NCBI GenBank assembly: GCA_002722175.1
Contig: PBKU01000053.1
Span: forward strand, 1 to 34,464
Length of the DNA stretch: 34,464 nt
Source of the DNA: Magnetovibrio sp.
GTDB lineage: Bacteria > Pseudomonadota > Alphaproteobacteria > Rhodospirillales > Casp-alpha2
Direction of reading: 5' to 3'
The notes under the pieces were generated by a model, which had not been told where the DNA came from, did no database searches, and worked only from the letters and a program-made list of their open reading frames with translations. The translations under genes and the position numbers were made by a program. Numbering within the stretch: position 1 is the stretch's first letter; each line of letters starts with the position of its first letter. Of this stretch, positions 18,475 to 25,908 are shown piece by piece.

Positions 18475-19590
18475 TCAAACGTCCAAGTAACAAGTAAGTA
18501 TTTCCATCAAGTCCTTATGGCTAACTTCGCGACTTACCAGGGAATTGCCAATTCCTCCAGATAGAATAAAAGCTAAATTACCCGCTTCCGCCTTTTTATC
18601 CTGTAGCATATTTTTGATCAACCCTTCCGCAGACCAATTCCCCGCGGCAATTTCTTTTAAACCTACCGGCAATCCAATCTCTCGAAAGTGGTTACGAACT
18701 TTATTGAGATCATTTTTAGAGCACAGCCCCATTCTAACAGATAAGTCGATAGCGATAACAATACCAATTGCAACTGCTTCACCATGCAGCAGGTTCCCAG
18801 CATATCCAGAGGCAACCTCGAAGGCATGACCAAAAGTATGGCCCATATTAAGCAACATTCGCTCGCTTTTTTCGAGCTCGTCAGTTTTTACAATTTGCGC
18901 TTTTATTGTACAGCTTTTCAAAACCGCTTCGCGCTGAAATTGTTTGTTCCCCGAAATTATGGAATTTCCATTGCATAACAACCAATCAAAAAAAGAAGCG
19001 TCTCTAATAACTCCATATTTTACAATTTCAGCATATCCCGCTAGCAATTCGCGGGGAGGGAGCGTATCCAGCGTGTTCATGTCTGAAACTACATAAAGAG
19101 GTTGGTGAAAGGCACCGATCAGGTTTTTCCCATGTTTACTATTGATACCTGTTTTTCCGCCAACAGCACTATCAACTTGGGATAGTAAAGTGGTCGGAAC
19201 TTGAATATAGTCAACCCCACGAAGTGCCACTGCCGCTGCAAAACCAGTAATATCTCCAATTACACCGCCACCGAGGGCAATTAGAACAGTTTTTCTAGAA
19301 ATAGTTAAATTAAAAAGTTTATCCAAAAGTTTTTGCAAACTAGAAAAAGTTTTTGTTTTTTCACCGGGTGGCAAAATGACTGAATTTACTCTAATTCCTT
19401 CGGATATTAATGAAGTGTAGAAAGGGTCAAGCCAGAATTTTGAAACATTTTCATCAGTAACTACTACAGCATGCAAAGAATGTATTAATGGCGCGAGTAT
19501 AGTTCCAGCATTAGGAATTAGATCAGTGCCGAGTTTGATAGTGTAACTCCTGGCCCCAAGTTCTACGCGGAGTTCAGAGCTACCTTTCAT
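18475..19590 (-). CDS. aroB: 3-dehydroquinate synthase
   Basis: The 371-residue enzyme performs the second step of the shikimate pathway, converting DAHP to 3-dehydroquinate with NAD and a divalent metal. The NAD-binding GGGVIGDITGFAAAVALRG is intact, as are VPTTLLSQVDSAVGGKTGIN and the metal ligands in ELLAGYAEIVKYG, LNMGHTFGHAFE and LLHGEAVAIG. Its ATG overlaps the aroK stop codon as ATGA (19590-19587), so aroK and aroB are translationally coupled. Confidence 0.96.
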   Translation of the reverse strand: MKGSSELRVELGARSYTIKLGTDLIPNAGTILAPLIHSLHAVVVTDENVSKFWLDPFYTSLISEGIRVNSVILPPGEKTKTFSSLQKLLDKLFNLTISRKTVLIALGGGVIGDITGFAAAVALRGVDYIQVPTTLLSQVDSAVGGKTGINSKHGKNLIGAFHQPLYVVSDMNTLDTLPPRELLAGYAEIVKYGVIRDASFFDWLLCNGNSIISGNKQFQREAVLKSCTIKAQIVKTDELEKSERMLLNMGHTFGHAFEVASGYAGNLLHGEAVAIGIVIAIDLSVRMGLCSKNDLNKVRNHFREIGLPVGLKEIAAGNWSAEGLIKNMLQDKKAEAGNLAFILSGGIGNSLVSREVSHKDLMEILTCYLDV

Positions 19591-20129
19591 CTAACTGATC
19601 CTTTTTCTAAAGCGGAAATCAACCTTTGCAGCGTTTTCTCAATGGGTTCAATCTTACTTATAACAGTTATATCAGCTTTGGAATATATCGGATAGCGTTC
19701 GGATATTAGGTGTTCAAGAACTTCACGCTTTTGTTGTTTTTTTAATAGAGGCCGGGTGCCATCTTCATCGATTCGTTGAACTAGCGTTTCGAGATCTGCT
19801 TTAATCCATATAGAGGTGCCAGTATTATTTATGAGCGCCCTTGTATCTGCGTCCATGAACGCACCTCCTCCTGTTGCAACAACTGCCGGGCGACCAGAAA
19901 ATATGGTTTTTATGACTTTTTTTTCGTATTCTCGAAAAGTCTTTTCACCGAACGTCGAAAAAATACTGGGAATTTTCTTTCCGATAGTTTTTTCAATTTC
20001 TTCATCAGTGTCAAAAAAGTCTATGGTAAGATATTCCGATAACTTTTTACCAATAGTAGTTTTCCCTGCCCCCATCAGGCCAACTAACGCTATTGGTTTT
20101 TTATGTTGAATTTCAAAGTTATGGGACAT
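19587..20129 (-). CDS. aroK: Shikimate kinase
   Basis: The 180-residue kinase phosphorylates shikimate at the 3-hydroxyl with ATP. It has the Walker A loop GLMGAGKTTIGKKL (about residues 17-30), the shikimate-binding FFDTDEEIE and FREYEKK, the GGGAF loop and GTRPLLKK of the lid. All catalytic residues appear present. It is the first gene of the aroK-aroB pair, overlapping aroB by 4 nt, and is divergent from the xerD operon. Confidence 0.95.
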   Translation of the reverse strand: MSHNFEIQHKKPIALVGLMGAGKTTIGKKLSEYLTIDFFDTDEEIEKTIGKKIPSIFSTFGEKTFREYEKKVIKTIFSGRPAVVATGGGAFMDADTRALINNTGTSIWIKADLETLVQRIDEDGTRPLLKKQQKREVLEHLISERYPIYSKADITVISKIEPIEKTLQRLISALEKGSVR

Positions 20130-20152
20130 TTCTTACCATTTAACAGTATGAG

Positions 20153-20181
20153 CTGACATTCTTTTCCGATTTAGCTATAAT
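20153..20181 (+). promoter_or_regulatory. Near-consensus sigma70 promoter for the xerD operon
   Basis: CTGACA (20153-20158, five of six -35 matches) is followed after exactly 17 nt by TATAAT (20176-20181, perfect). Transcription would begin near 20188 and run into the 46-residue ORF at 20314, leaving a leader of about 125 nt. It is the best promoter match in the window. Confidence 0.65.
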
Positions 20182-20313
20182 GTTTTAAAACCTTGCAATC
20201 ATCATTGAAAGTGAAAAGCCAAAATGGCAACAGTATTTGGGGAAAGATGGTTGTTTTTCAAATACCCACTAACTGCTCTATAGTGATCAAAAACTTGTAT
20301 TTGGACTTTATGA

Positions 20314-20454
20314 ATGAGAAAGATTTCAGCCTCTATTATTTTTTTTCTGATATTGGCATCATTGGTGGGAGCTGTGTTTATTGCAACTTGGAAAATTCCC
20401 GCCCCACTGATGGAGGTCGAAAAAAGCCTGCCTGATAACAGATTCCCGCGTTAG
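20314..20454 (+). CDS. Small single-pass membrane peptide, 46 residues
   Basis: The ORF encodes a short basic start (MRK), one hydrophobic helix (about residues 5-24, ending FIATW) and a polar tail whose last residues are VEKSLPDNRFPR. It ends TAG at 20454, just 5 nt before the ATG of the next gene. The composition, with one strong transmembrane segment and a compact soluble tail, resembles short conserved hypotheticals that I associate with Rhodospirillales, though this could not be checked. Its Shine-Dalgarno is weak. A periplasmic-facing tail with a proline-rich juncture (KIPAPLMEVEK) is predicted. Function is unknown. Confidence 0.6.
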   Translation: MRKISASIIFFLILASLVGAVFIATWKIPAPLMEVEKSLPDNRFPR

Positions 20455-20459
20455 CTACA

Positions 20460-22307
20460 ATGGAAACTAAAAAACATATGTACAATTTTCTAGTAGGAAC
20501 TGTAGCGTTATCTGTAATTATTGCTTTTAGCGCAAATACGAGCTTTGCGCAGAAAAAATTAACGCCAGACCTTTCACCCAAAATTTTAGAGCCAAGAAAA
20601 ATAGGAGACAAACCCGAATTTTCTAACAGCCAGGAAAAAGGATTACCCAAATTGCTGGGTGGTAGCCCAGTTCAAGTGGGGAATCTTGGTGGTATTAATA
20701 TAGATTCACTAGGTACTCTGAGCAGGATGGACGGAGGGTTTGGTGACAAAATATGGGATGGATTTGGCCGAAGCCAAGTTGATAGCCTGCTGTCAAACTT
20801 GCCAACAAGAACCACCTCATTTTCCATGCAGAATCTGATGCGGCGTCTTCTTCTCAGCAGAGCAGATCCTCCAATTGGGTCCGGAAGCAGTTCGCTATTA
20901 TCATTGCGTGCTAAATTACTGCTAGCAATGGGGAATATTAATGATGTGCAAGAACTCGTTGCTCTTATCCCCGATAGCAAACGTCTTAATAGTGTTAACA
21001 AAATTGAGGCGGATTCGCGTTTTCTGGTTCATGATAATGCTAGGGCATGCAAGATTGCTGCTACTCAGGTTAGTGACAATATGGACCAGTACTGGCAGCA
21101 AGCTTTGATTTTTTGCCAAATGTTAGCGGGTGAGAGCGAAAAAGCTGCACTGGGTATTTCCTTGATGAAAGAGCTTGGGTATGACATCCCCCTGCTTAGT
21201 GCTTTAGTTGACTCTATTGTTGGGAATGAAAAAATAGTTGTTCCAACATTTTCAAATCCGACCCCGTTGCACTTTGCGTTGGCTCGAATAGCTGAAGTAG
21301 ATCTTCCAGAAGATGTAATTTTCAACAACAATCCTGCAATCCTTCGTGCGATTGCAATCAGTCCTAATGCGGAAGTGCATTTGAGACTTGATGCTGCTGA
21401 ACGAGCTAATGCGTTAGGTGCACTCAATATTGATACGTTACGGCAAGTATATGATGGAGCAGAATTTTCTAGCGATCAACGGCAACAGCCCTTAACCCTA
21501 TCTACTCAAATGGACGGGGCTTTGGGCAGAGCACTTCTGTATCAGACTGTTTCAATGCAAGAAATATCAATGGTTAAAGCTGAAACTATAATGAAGGCAT
21601 TCCAATTGGCGCGTGATCAAGGCCGTTACCTGCCAGTCGTGCGAGCCTTTGAAACGTCGCTAGATCGTGTGCAACCTTCCTCTGAACTATTGTGGTTCGC
21701 TCCAGAGGCGATTCGCGCATATTTTACTTTGCATAACTTGAATGGCCTGAGAAAATGGCTTTCTATTTTGCGCGCTAGCGCTTTATTTCACCATGAATCA
21801 AATAATGTTCTTAGCCGAGTAGCTCCACTTATACACATCATTGGGCTAAGAGAATCTAATGAACAGCTAGGTGATATTCTCTCTGCCTGGTGGAAGGCTG
21901 TCGCGATGGAACCAAAAGCTACACATAAAGCAACTGTAATGTTTGCGCTATTGGAAGCTTTGGGCGCAGAGATTCCAACAAGCTTGTGGACGGGATTTGT
22001 TCCAACAACTGAATTTTCTCTTCAATCGATGCCGGACCCATCTTTAAAGTTCAGGCTCATGGCTGCCCTTAAGGGACTACAAATAAAAGACCGCGACCGT
22101 AAGGTGGATAGTCAAACTAACTTATCTTCAGACGACAGGGGGATCGGTGCGGTTCTAGTAATTTGTCTTTTGCTCTTAGGTGAGGGCGGTCCAGGTAAAG
22201 CTACTCCAGGAGTTTTGCACCAAGTTATTTCTTCACTGGTGTCATTAGGCCTAGAGGCGGAAGCTCGTACTATAGCCCTAGAAGCTGCGATAGAGCTTGG
22301 CATCTAG
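20460..22307 (+). CDS. Exported helical protein of unknown function upstream of xerD
   Basis: The 615-residue protein has a signal peptide (about residues 1-30, likely cleavage after ANTSFA), a glycine/proline-rich region to about 90 (GGSPVQVGNLGGINIDSLG), and then a long alpha-helical, alanine/leucine-rich body resembling TPR or solenoid repeats (for example SLLSLRAKLLLAMGNINDVQ, YWQQALIFCQMLAGESEKAA). A second hydrophobic stretch near 565-580 (IGAVLVICLLLLGEGG) is followed by a helical end. No catalytic motif was recognised. No Shine-Dalgarno is evident before ATG 20460, so translation may depend on the small ORF just upstream. The last base of its stop codon is the first base of the xerD GTG (TAGTG). 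Confidence 0.75.
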   Translation: METKKHMYNFLVGTVALSVIIAFSANTSFAQKKLTPDLSPKILEPRKIGDKPEFSNSQEKGLPKLLGGSPVQVGNLGGINIDSLGTLSRMDGGFGDKIWDGFGRSQVDSLLSNLPTRTTSFSMQNLMRRLLLSRADPPIGSGSSSLLSLRAKLLLAMGNINDVQELVALIPDSKRLNSVNKIEADSRFLVHDNARACKIAATQVSDNMDQYWQQALIFCQMLAGESEKAALGISLMKELGYDIPLLSALVDSIVGNEKIVVPTFSNPTPLHFALARIAEVDLPEDVIFNNNPAILRAIAISPNAEVHLRLDAAERANALGALNIDTLRQVYDGAEFSSDQRQQPLTLSTQMDGALGRALLYQTVSMQEISMVKAETIMKAFQLARDQGRYLPVVRAFETSLDRVQPSSELLWFAPEAIRAYFTLHNLNGLRKWLSILRASALFHHESNNVLSRVAPLIHIIGLRESNEQLGDILSAWWKAVAMEPKATHKATVMFALLEALGAEIPTSLWTGFVPTTEFSLQSMPDPSLKFRLMAALKGLQIKDRDRKVDSQTNLSSDDRGIGAVLVICLLLLGEGGPGKATPGVLHQVISSLVSLGLEAEARTIALEAAIELGI

Positions 22308-23245
22308 TGAGTAAAAATAAAAAAATTATAGTGTCACCTCATATTGATGCATTCATAGATATGATGTCCTCTGAGCGCTCAGCGTCAAACAACACTATAG
22401 ATTCCTATAAATGTGACCTATTCGATTTTTCTTCCTTTCTCCATCGTCGCATACACGATCCTAGCGCTGCCTCGATAACGCACATTCGTGACTATTTTAA
22501 GAGAGTATCGGAAGCAGGAATGGCAACCTCAACGGTTGCGCGGAAGATATCAGTTATTCGTCAGTTTTATCGATTCCTCGTAGAAGATGGTATTCGAGAA
22601 GATGACCCTACTCAGCATATAAAGAGCCCGCGACGAGATAGCACATTACCCAAATGCCTAAGTCAGAATCAGGTTGAGTTGCTTCTAGATGCTGTCCGAG
22701 AGCGCGATGGTCCAGAAGGCGTCCGGCTTACAGCGCTACTGGAAATTCTTTATGCAACAGGTTTGCGAATTTCCGAATTGGTTAGCTTGCCAGTCGTTGC
22801 TTTCGATCGGGAACAACGTATGCTTTTAGTTGAAGGGAAGGGGAGAAAGGAACGTATTGTCCCATTAAATCAGCTTGCCGGAGAAGCTTTACGGGAATAT
22901 TTGGATTGTCGAGACTATTTTTTAAAAAAAGCTAGACTCAGCGGAATTTGTGATCGCTATTTATTTCCATCTAGGTCAAAGCAGGGATACCTGACGAGGT
23001 CGCGTGTTGCGCAACTCTTGAAAGAGATCGCAGTTGAGGTGGGCCTAAATATTTCTCAGGTTTCGCCGCATGTTCTTAGGCATTCGTTTGCTTCTCACTT
23101 GCTTGCAAATGGAGTTGATTTAAGATCTTTACAAGAAATGCTCGGTCATTCTGATATATCAACAACACAGATTTACACTCATGTTCTTGATGAACGGTTG
23201 AAAGAATTAGTTAATGAAACGCACCCTCTAACAAAACTTGGATGA
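22307..23245 (+). CDS. xerD: Tyrosine recombinase XerD
   Basis: The 312-residue site-specific recombinase has an N-terminal SAM-like core-binding domain and a C-terminal catalytic domain. Catalytic residues are R154 (ATGLRISEL), the lysine of VEGKGRKERIVPL, H255/R258 (SPHVLRHSF), H281 (MLGHSDIS) and nucleophile Y290 (TTQIYTHV). With XerC it would resolve chromosome dimers at dif. The start is GTG at 22307, overlapping the stop codon of the exported-protein gene by one base, so it is translationally coupled. XerD is favoured over XerC by its place next to aroKB and accA, but the two are hard to separate by eye. Confidence 0.92.
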   Translation: MSKNKKIIVSPHIDAFIDMMSSERSASNNTIDSYKCDLFDFSSFLHRRIHDPSAASITHIRDYFKRVSEAGMATSTVARKISVIRQFYRFLVEDGIREDDPTQHIKSPRRDSTLPKCLSQNQVELLLDAVRERDGPEGVRLTALLEILYATGLRISELVSLPVVAFDREQRMLLVEGKGRKERIVPLNQLAGEALREYLDCRDYFLKKARLSGICDRYLFPSRSKQGYLTRSRVAQLLKEIAVEVGLNISQVSPHVLRHSFASHLLANGVDLRSLQEMLGHSDISTTQIYTHVLDERLKELVNETHPLTKLG

Positions 23246-23484
23246 AATTGGATTTGTTTTGCAAATACAGGAAGAAAAAAACAACTATTTTTGAGGAGAT
23301 AGAAAAGGTTTTTGCATTTGGTTAAAGAATAGTATTGGATTTAAAAATTTATTGTACAGTGTTTTTTGCAGTATAGATGTAGTATTCTTTGACTGATATC
23401 GTATTGAAATTGCATTTCTACGAAATATTTTCAGTAGGTAAGTAAACAGATAATTTTTCAGGCATAAGATTGGCAGGATTTTTT

Positions 23485-23540
23485 CACTTGGGTGTTGGTA
23501 CCGTTGTATTTGAGCAAGAACTAATCTTCTTACCCAAGTG
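23485..23540. repeat. 9-bp inverted repeat CACTTGGGT / ACCCAAGTG
   Basis: CACTTGGGT (23485-23493) is repeated inverted as ACCCAAGTG (23532-23540), 38 nt apart. The right arm overlaps the 14-bp palindrome, so the CACTT half-site occurs three times in 65 bp. It could be a spaced pair of operator half-sites or an RNA hairpin. Confidence 0.55.
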
Positions 23541-23549
23541 TATACACTT
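23536..23549. promoter_or_regulatory. Perfect 14-bp palindrome, putative operator of the malyl-CoA lyase gene
   Basis: AAGTGTATACACTT is its own reverse complement. It lies 52 nt before the ATG at 23602. The core GTGTATACAC resembles sites of GntR/FadR-type repressors (T-G-T-x-x-x-A-C-A spacing), and it covers a possible -10 TATACA. The regulator is not encoded in the window. Confidence 0.55.
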
Positions 23550-23601
23550 ATCGAATCGGCAAAATAGAACATTAATTTTGGGGATGTAAAAGGAGAATAA
23601 A

Positions 23602-24579
23602 ATGAGCTTTAAGTTAATTGATCAAGCACCAGCAAGACTTAACAGGAGCGAATTAGCAGTTCCGGGGTCTAACACTGCATTCTTAGAAAAGGCAGCCAAA
23701 AGTCCTGTTGACGTCGTTTTTCTTGACCTTGAAGATGCCGTAGCTCCAGACGATAAGGTGCAGGCGCGCAAGAATATAATAGAAGCCTTGAATGATTTAG
23801 ATTGGGGAACAAAAACTGTTTCAATCAGGATTAACGGCTTAGATACCCATTATTGTTATCGAGATGTTATCGATGTGGTCGAGCAAGCAGGGACACGGCT
23901 CGACTTGATAATGATCCCAAAAGTTGGCACTGCATCTGATGTGTATGCAATTGATATGTTAGTGACCCAGATTGAAGATAACATGAAGTATAAAAAGCGA
24001 ATTGGCTTTGAACACATAATTGAAACTGCTCTAGGCATGCAGAATCTGCCAGAAATTGCTGCCGCTTCTAATCGGAATGAATCACTTCATTTTGGAGTAG
24101 CTGATTATGCTGCTTCAACTAAGGCTAGAACTACTGTTATTGGTGGTCCAAATGAAGATTATCATGTCCTCACAGATCCGGATGCTGATGGAAATCGAGA
24201 GGTCCACTGGGGTGACATGTGGCATTATCCAATTGCAAAAATGGTTGTTGTTGCTCGGGCCAACGGATTACGTCCAATTGATGGACCCTTTGGCGATTTC
24301 TCTGACCCTGATGGTTATAAAGCCCAAGCAAAGAGAGCTGCAACTTTAGGGTGTGAAGGGAAATGGGCTATCCACCCATCTCAAATTGAATTGGCCCATG
24401 AGGTCTTTACACCATCGGAAAAGGAAGTAGAAAGAGCGAACAAAATTCTTAAAGCTATGGAAGAAGCTCAACGAGAAGGAAAGGGTGCTGTTTCACTGGA
24501 TGGGAGATTAATCGATATTGCGTCTATTCGGCAAGCTGAAGTCCTAGTGAAAAAAGCAGAGCAAATTGCAGGGGGCTAG
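23602..24579 (+). CDS. L-malyl-CoA / beta-methylmalyl-CoA lyase family protein (Mcl1-type)
   Basis: The 325-residue protein matches the HpcH/CitE-fold malyl-CoA lyases closely along its length: RLNRSELAVPGS, VFLDLEDAVAPDDKVQARKN with NIIEAL, SIRINGLDTHYCYRDV, LIMIPKVGTASDVYAIDMLV, the GVADYAAS loop, WGDMWHYPIAKMVVVARANG, GPFGDFSDPDGYKAQAKRAA, TLGCEGKWAIHPSQIELA and a DGRLIDIASIRQAEV end. Mcl1 cleaves malyl-CoA to acetyl-CoA and glyoxylate and forms or cleaves beta-methylmalyl-CoA in the ethylmalonyl-CoA pathway. Whether that pathway is present is unknown. AAGGAG at 23590-23595 gives an excellent start. It sits alone between xerD and accA, probably with its own regulation. Confidence 0.86.
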   Translation: MSFKLIDQAPARLNRSELAVPGSNTAFLEKAAKSPVDVVFLDLEDAVAPDDKVQARKNIIEALNDLDWGTKTVSIRINGLDTHYCYRDVIDVVEQAGTRLDLIMIPKVGTASDVYAIDMLVTQIEDNMKYKKRIGFEHIIETALGMQNLPEIAAASNRNESLHFGVADYAASTKARTTVIGGPNEDYHVLTDPDADGNREVHWGDMWHYPIAKMVVVARANGLRPIDGPFGDFSDPDGYKAQAKRAATLGCEGKWAIHPSQIELAHEVFTPSEKEVERANKILKAMEEAQREGKGAVSLDGRLIDIASIRQAEVLVKKAEQIAGG

Positions 24580-24802
24580 GAAGTAAAAAACAATAATTGG
24601 TGCCTGTATAAAGCAATGTTCGCGTGCTTGCTGTATTGGAAAAAATGTAAGTTTTTTGTTCCCGGTACAATATTAAACTATGGGAAACGTTAACAAAGAA
24701 AACCATTAACGCATATTTATAACTTCATTTCAGGAAGTTAATAAATGGCGATTGTTCTAGCGAATAGCAGAATCTTTAGAGTATTATAAAAAAACCTTGA
24801 TC

Positions 24803-25762
24803 ATGCGTACTTATCTAGATTTTGAAAAACCTATCTCTGATCTCGAAGGGAAAATCGAAGAACTTCGTCACTTGTCAGGCGAGAATACGGTGAATATTGT
24901 TGATGAGGTAGCCAAGCTGGAAGCTAAATTGGAAAAGATGATGGTACAAACATATTCCAAATTAACCCCTTGGCAGAAAATTCAAGTGGCAAGGCACCAA
25001 GATCGTCCGCATACATTGGACTATATTGATAGATTAGTTGACGACTTCTGCAATCTGGCGGGGGATCGGGTTTTTGCTGAGGACGCGGCAATAATTGGAG
25101 GGCTTGGAAGATTTCGGGGACGCTCTGTAGTAATAATAGGTCATGAGAAAGGTTCGGATACAGAAAGTCGTCTTCGGCATAACTTTGGTATGGCTAGACC
25201 AGAAGGCTATAGAAAATCACAACGTTTAATGGAATTGGCAAATAAGTTTAATTTACCCGTGATTACACTGATAGATACGCCGGGGGCATATCCGGGGATG
25301 GATGCTGAAGAGCGGGGACAAGCTGAAGCTATTGCCCGGTCTATTGAACACTGCCTTTCACTTCAAGTTCCATTAATCAGTGTTATAATTGGTGAAGGTG
25401 GTTCAGGGGGTGCGATTGCATTAGCGTCTGCAAATCAAGTGGTCATGCTTGAGCATTCCATTTATACAGTAATTTCTCCTGAAGGCTGCGCTTCAATACT
25501 TTGGCGAGATTCGGAAAAAGCTGCCGATGCGGCTGACGCTCTCCACTTGACTGCGCAAGACCTTTTCCAATTTAAAATTATAGATGAAATAATTCGTGAA
25601 CCAGTCGGTGGAGCCCAGCGTGCCCCTGGTCAAACCATCGAGTCTGTTGCCGATGTACTGGAAAATATACTTAGAGAGTTTGACAGTTTAGACGGCTACA
25701 CTATCCGGAATGCACGTCGGCAGAAATTCCTGGAAATAGGGGCTCCTAGTTCGCAGGGCTAG
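24803..25762 (+). CDS. accA: Acetyl-CoA carboxylase carboxyltransferase subunit alpha
   Basis: The 319-residue subunit transfers carboxyl from carboxybiotin to acetyl-CoA together with AccD, the committed step of fatty-acid synthesis. Visible motifs are [20 protein letters not shown] at the N-terminus, [40 protein letters not shown] and the oxyanion/CoA-binding [20 protein letters not shown] with [14 protein letters not shown] at 24803 is the family start; an in-frame TTG at 24797 is less likely. No Shine-Dalgarno precedes it, while TATTAT occurs at 24782-24787, so a very short leader is possible. A 7-bp inverted repeat (TAACTTC...GAAGTTA, 24720-24740) lies upstream. Confidence 0.95.
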   Translation: MRTYLDFEKPISDLEGKIEELRHLSGENTVNIVDEVAKLEAKLEKMMVQTYSKLTPWQKIQVARHQDRPHTLDYIDRLVDDFCNLAGDRVFAEDAAIIGGLGRFRGRSVVIIGHEKGSDTESRLRHNFGMARPEGYRKSQRLMELANKFNLPVITLIDTPGAYPGMDAEERGQAEAIARSIEHCLSLQVPLISVIIGEGGSGGAIALASANQVVMLEHSIYTVISPEGCASILWRDSEKAADAADALHLTAQDLFQFKIIDEIIREPVGGAQRAPGQTIESVADVLENILREFDSLDGYTIRNARRQKFLEIGAPSSQG

Positions 25763-25798
25763 GTTCTTCACTTCCAATGTTTACGTAGATTAAAGGGG

Positions 25799-25843
25799 TT
25801 AGACTTTGTTTGTCTAGTCTAGATTTAATAGAGGGTTCTATTA
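25799..25843. terminator. Tandem hairpins between convergent accA and secA
   Basis: TAATAGA-GGGT-TCTATTA (25826-25843) is a perfect 7-bp hairpin, and TTAGAC...GTCTAG (25799-25817) forms a weaker one just before it. They occupy the 146-nt gap between convergent genes. Stems are AT-rich and lack U tracts, so terminator function is only suggested. Confidence 0.35.
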
Positions 25844-25908
25844 GTTACAAATTCACCCTGGAAAAAGAACGATGGCATATCTTCTCTCATATAAGCAGGC
25901 ATGCGAAT

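Larger units (their letters stand above)
23246..23601 (+). other. Regulatory-looking gene-free region before the malyl-CoA lyase gene
   Basis: This 356-nt AT-rich spacer has no convincing gene; a 95-codon reverse ORF (23285-23572) looks like random AT-rich sequence. The last 120 nt are organised: a 9-bp inverted repeat (23485-23493 with 23532-23540), a perfect 14-bp palindrome (23536-23549), a possible -10 TATACA inside the palindrome and a strong AAGGAG before the gene. Confidence 0.6.

Noticed and set aside
20193..20435. 80-codon ORF overlapping the 46-residue peptide in another frame
   Set aside because: It begins at a TTG without a ribosome site, ends inside the small peptide gene and lacks a coherent pattern, while the 46-residue frame has a clean transmembrane segment and abuts the next gene.
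23285..23572. 95-codon minus-strand ORF in the xerD to malyl-CoA lyase gap
   Set aside because: Its residues are those expected from AT-rich random sequence (rich in I, Y, F, L, N, K), there is no recognisable domain, and it covers the palindrome and inverted repeat that look regulatory.
24720..24740. Inverted repeat TAACTTC-ATTTCAG-GAAGTTA upstream of accA as a riboswitch or operator
   Set aside because: It is only 7 bp and AT-rich with no other support; noted in the accA entry but not called separately.
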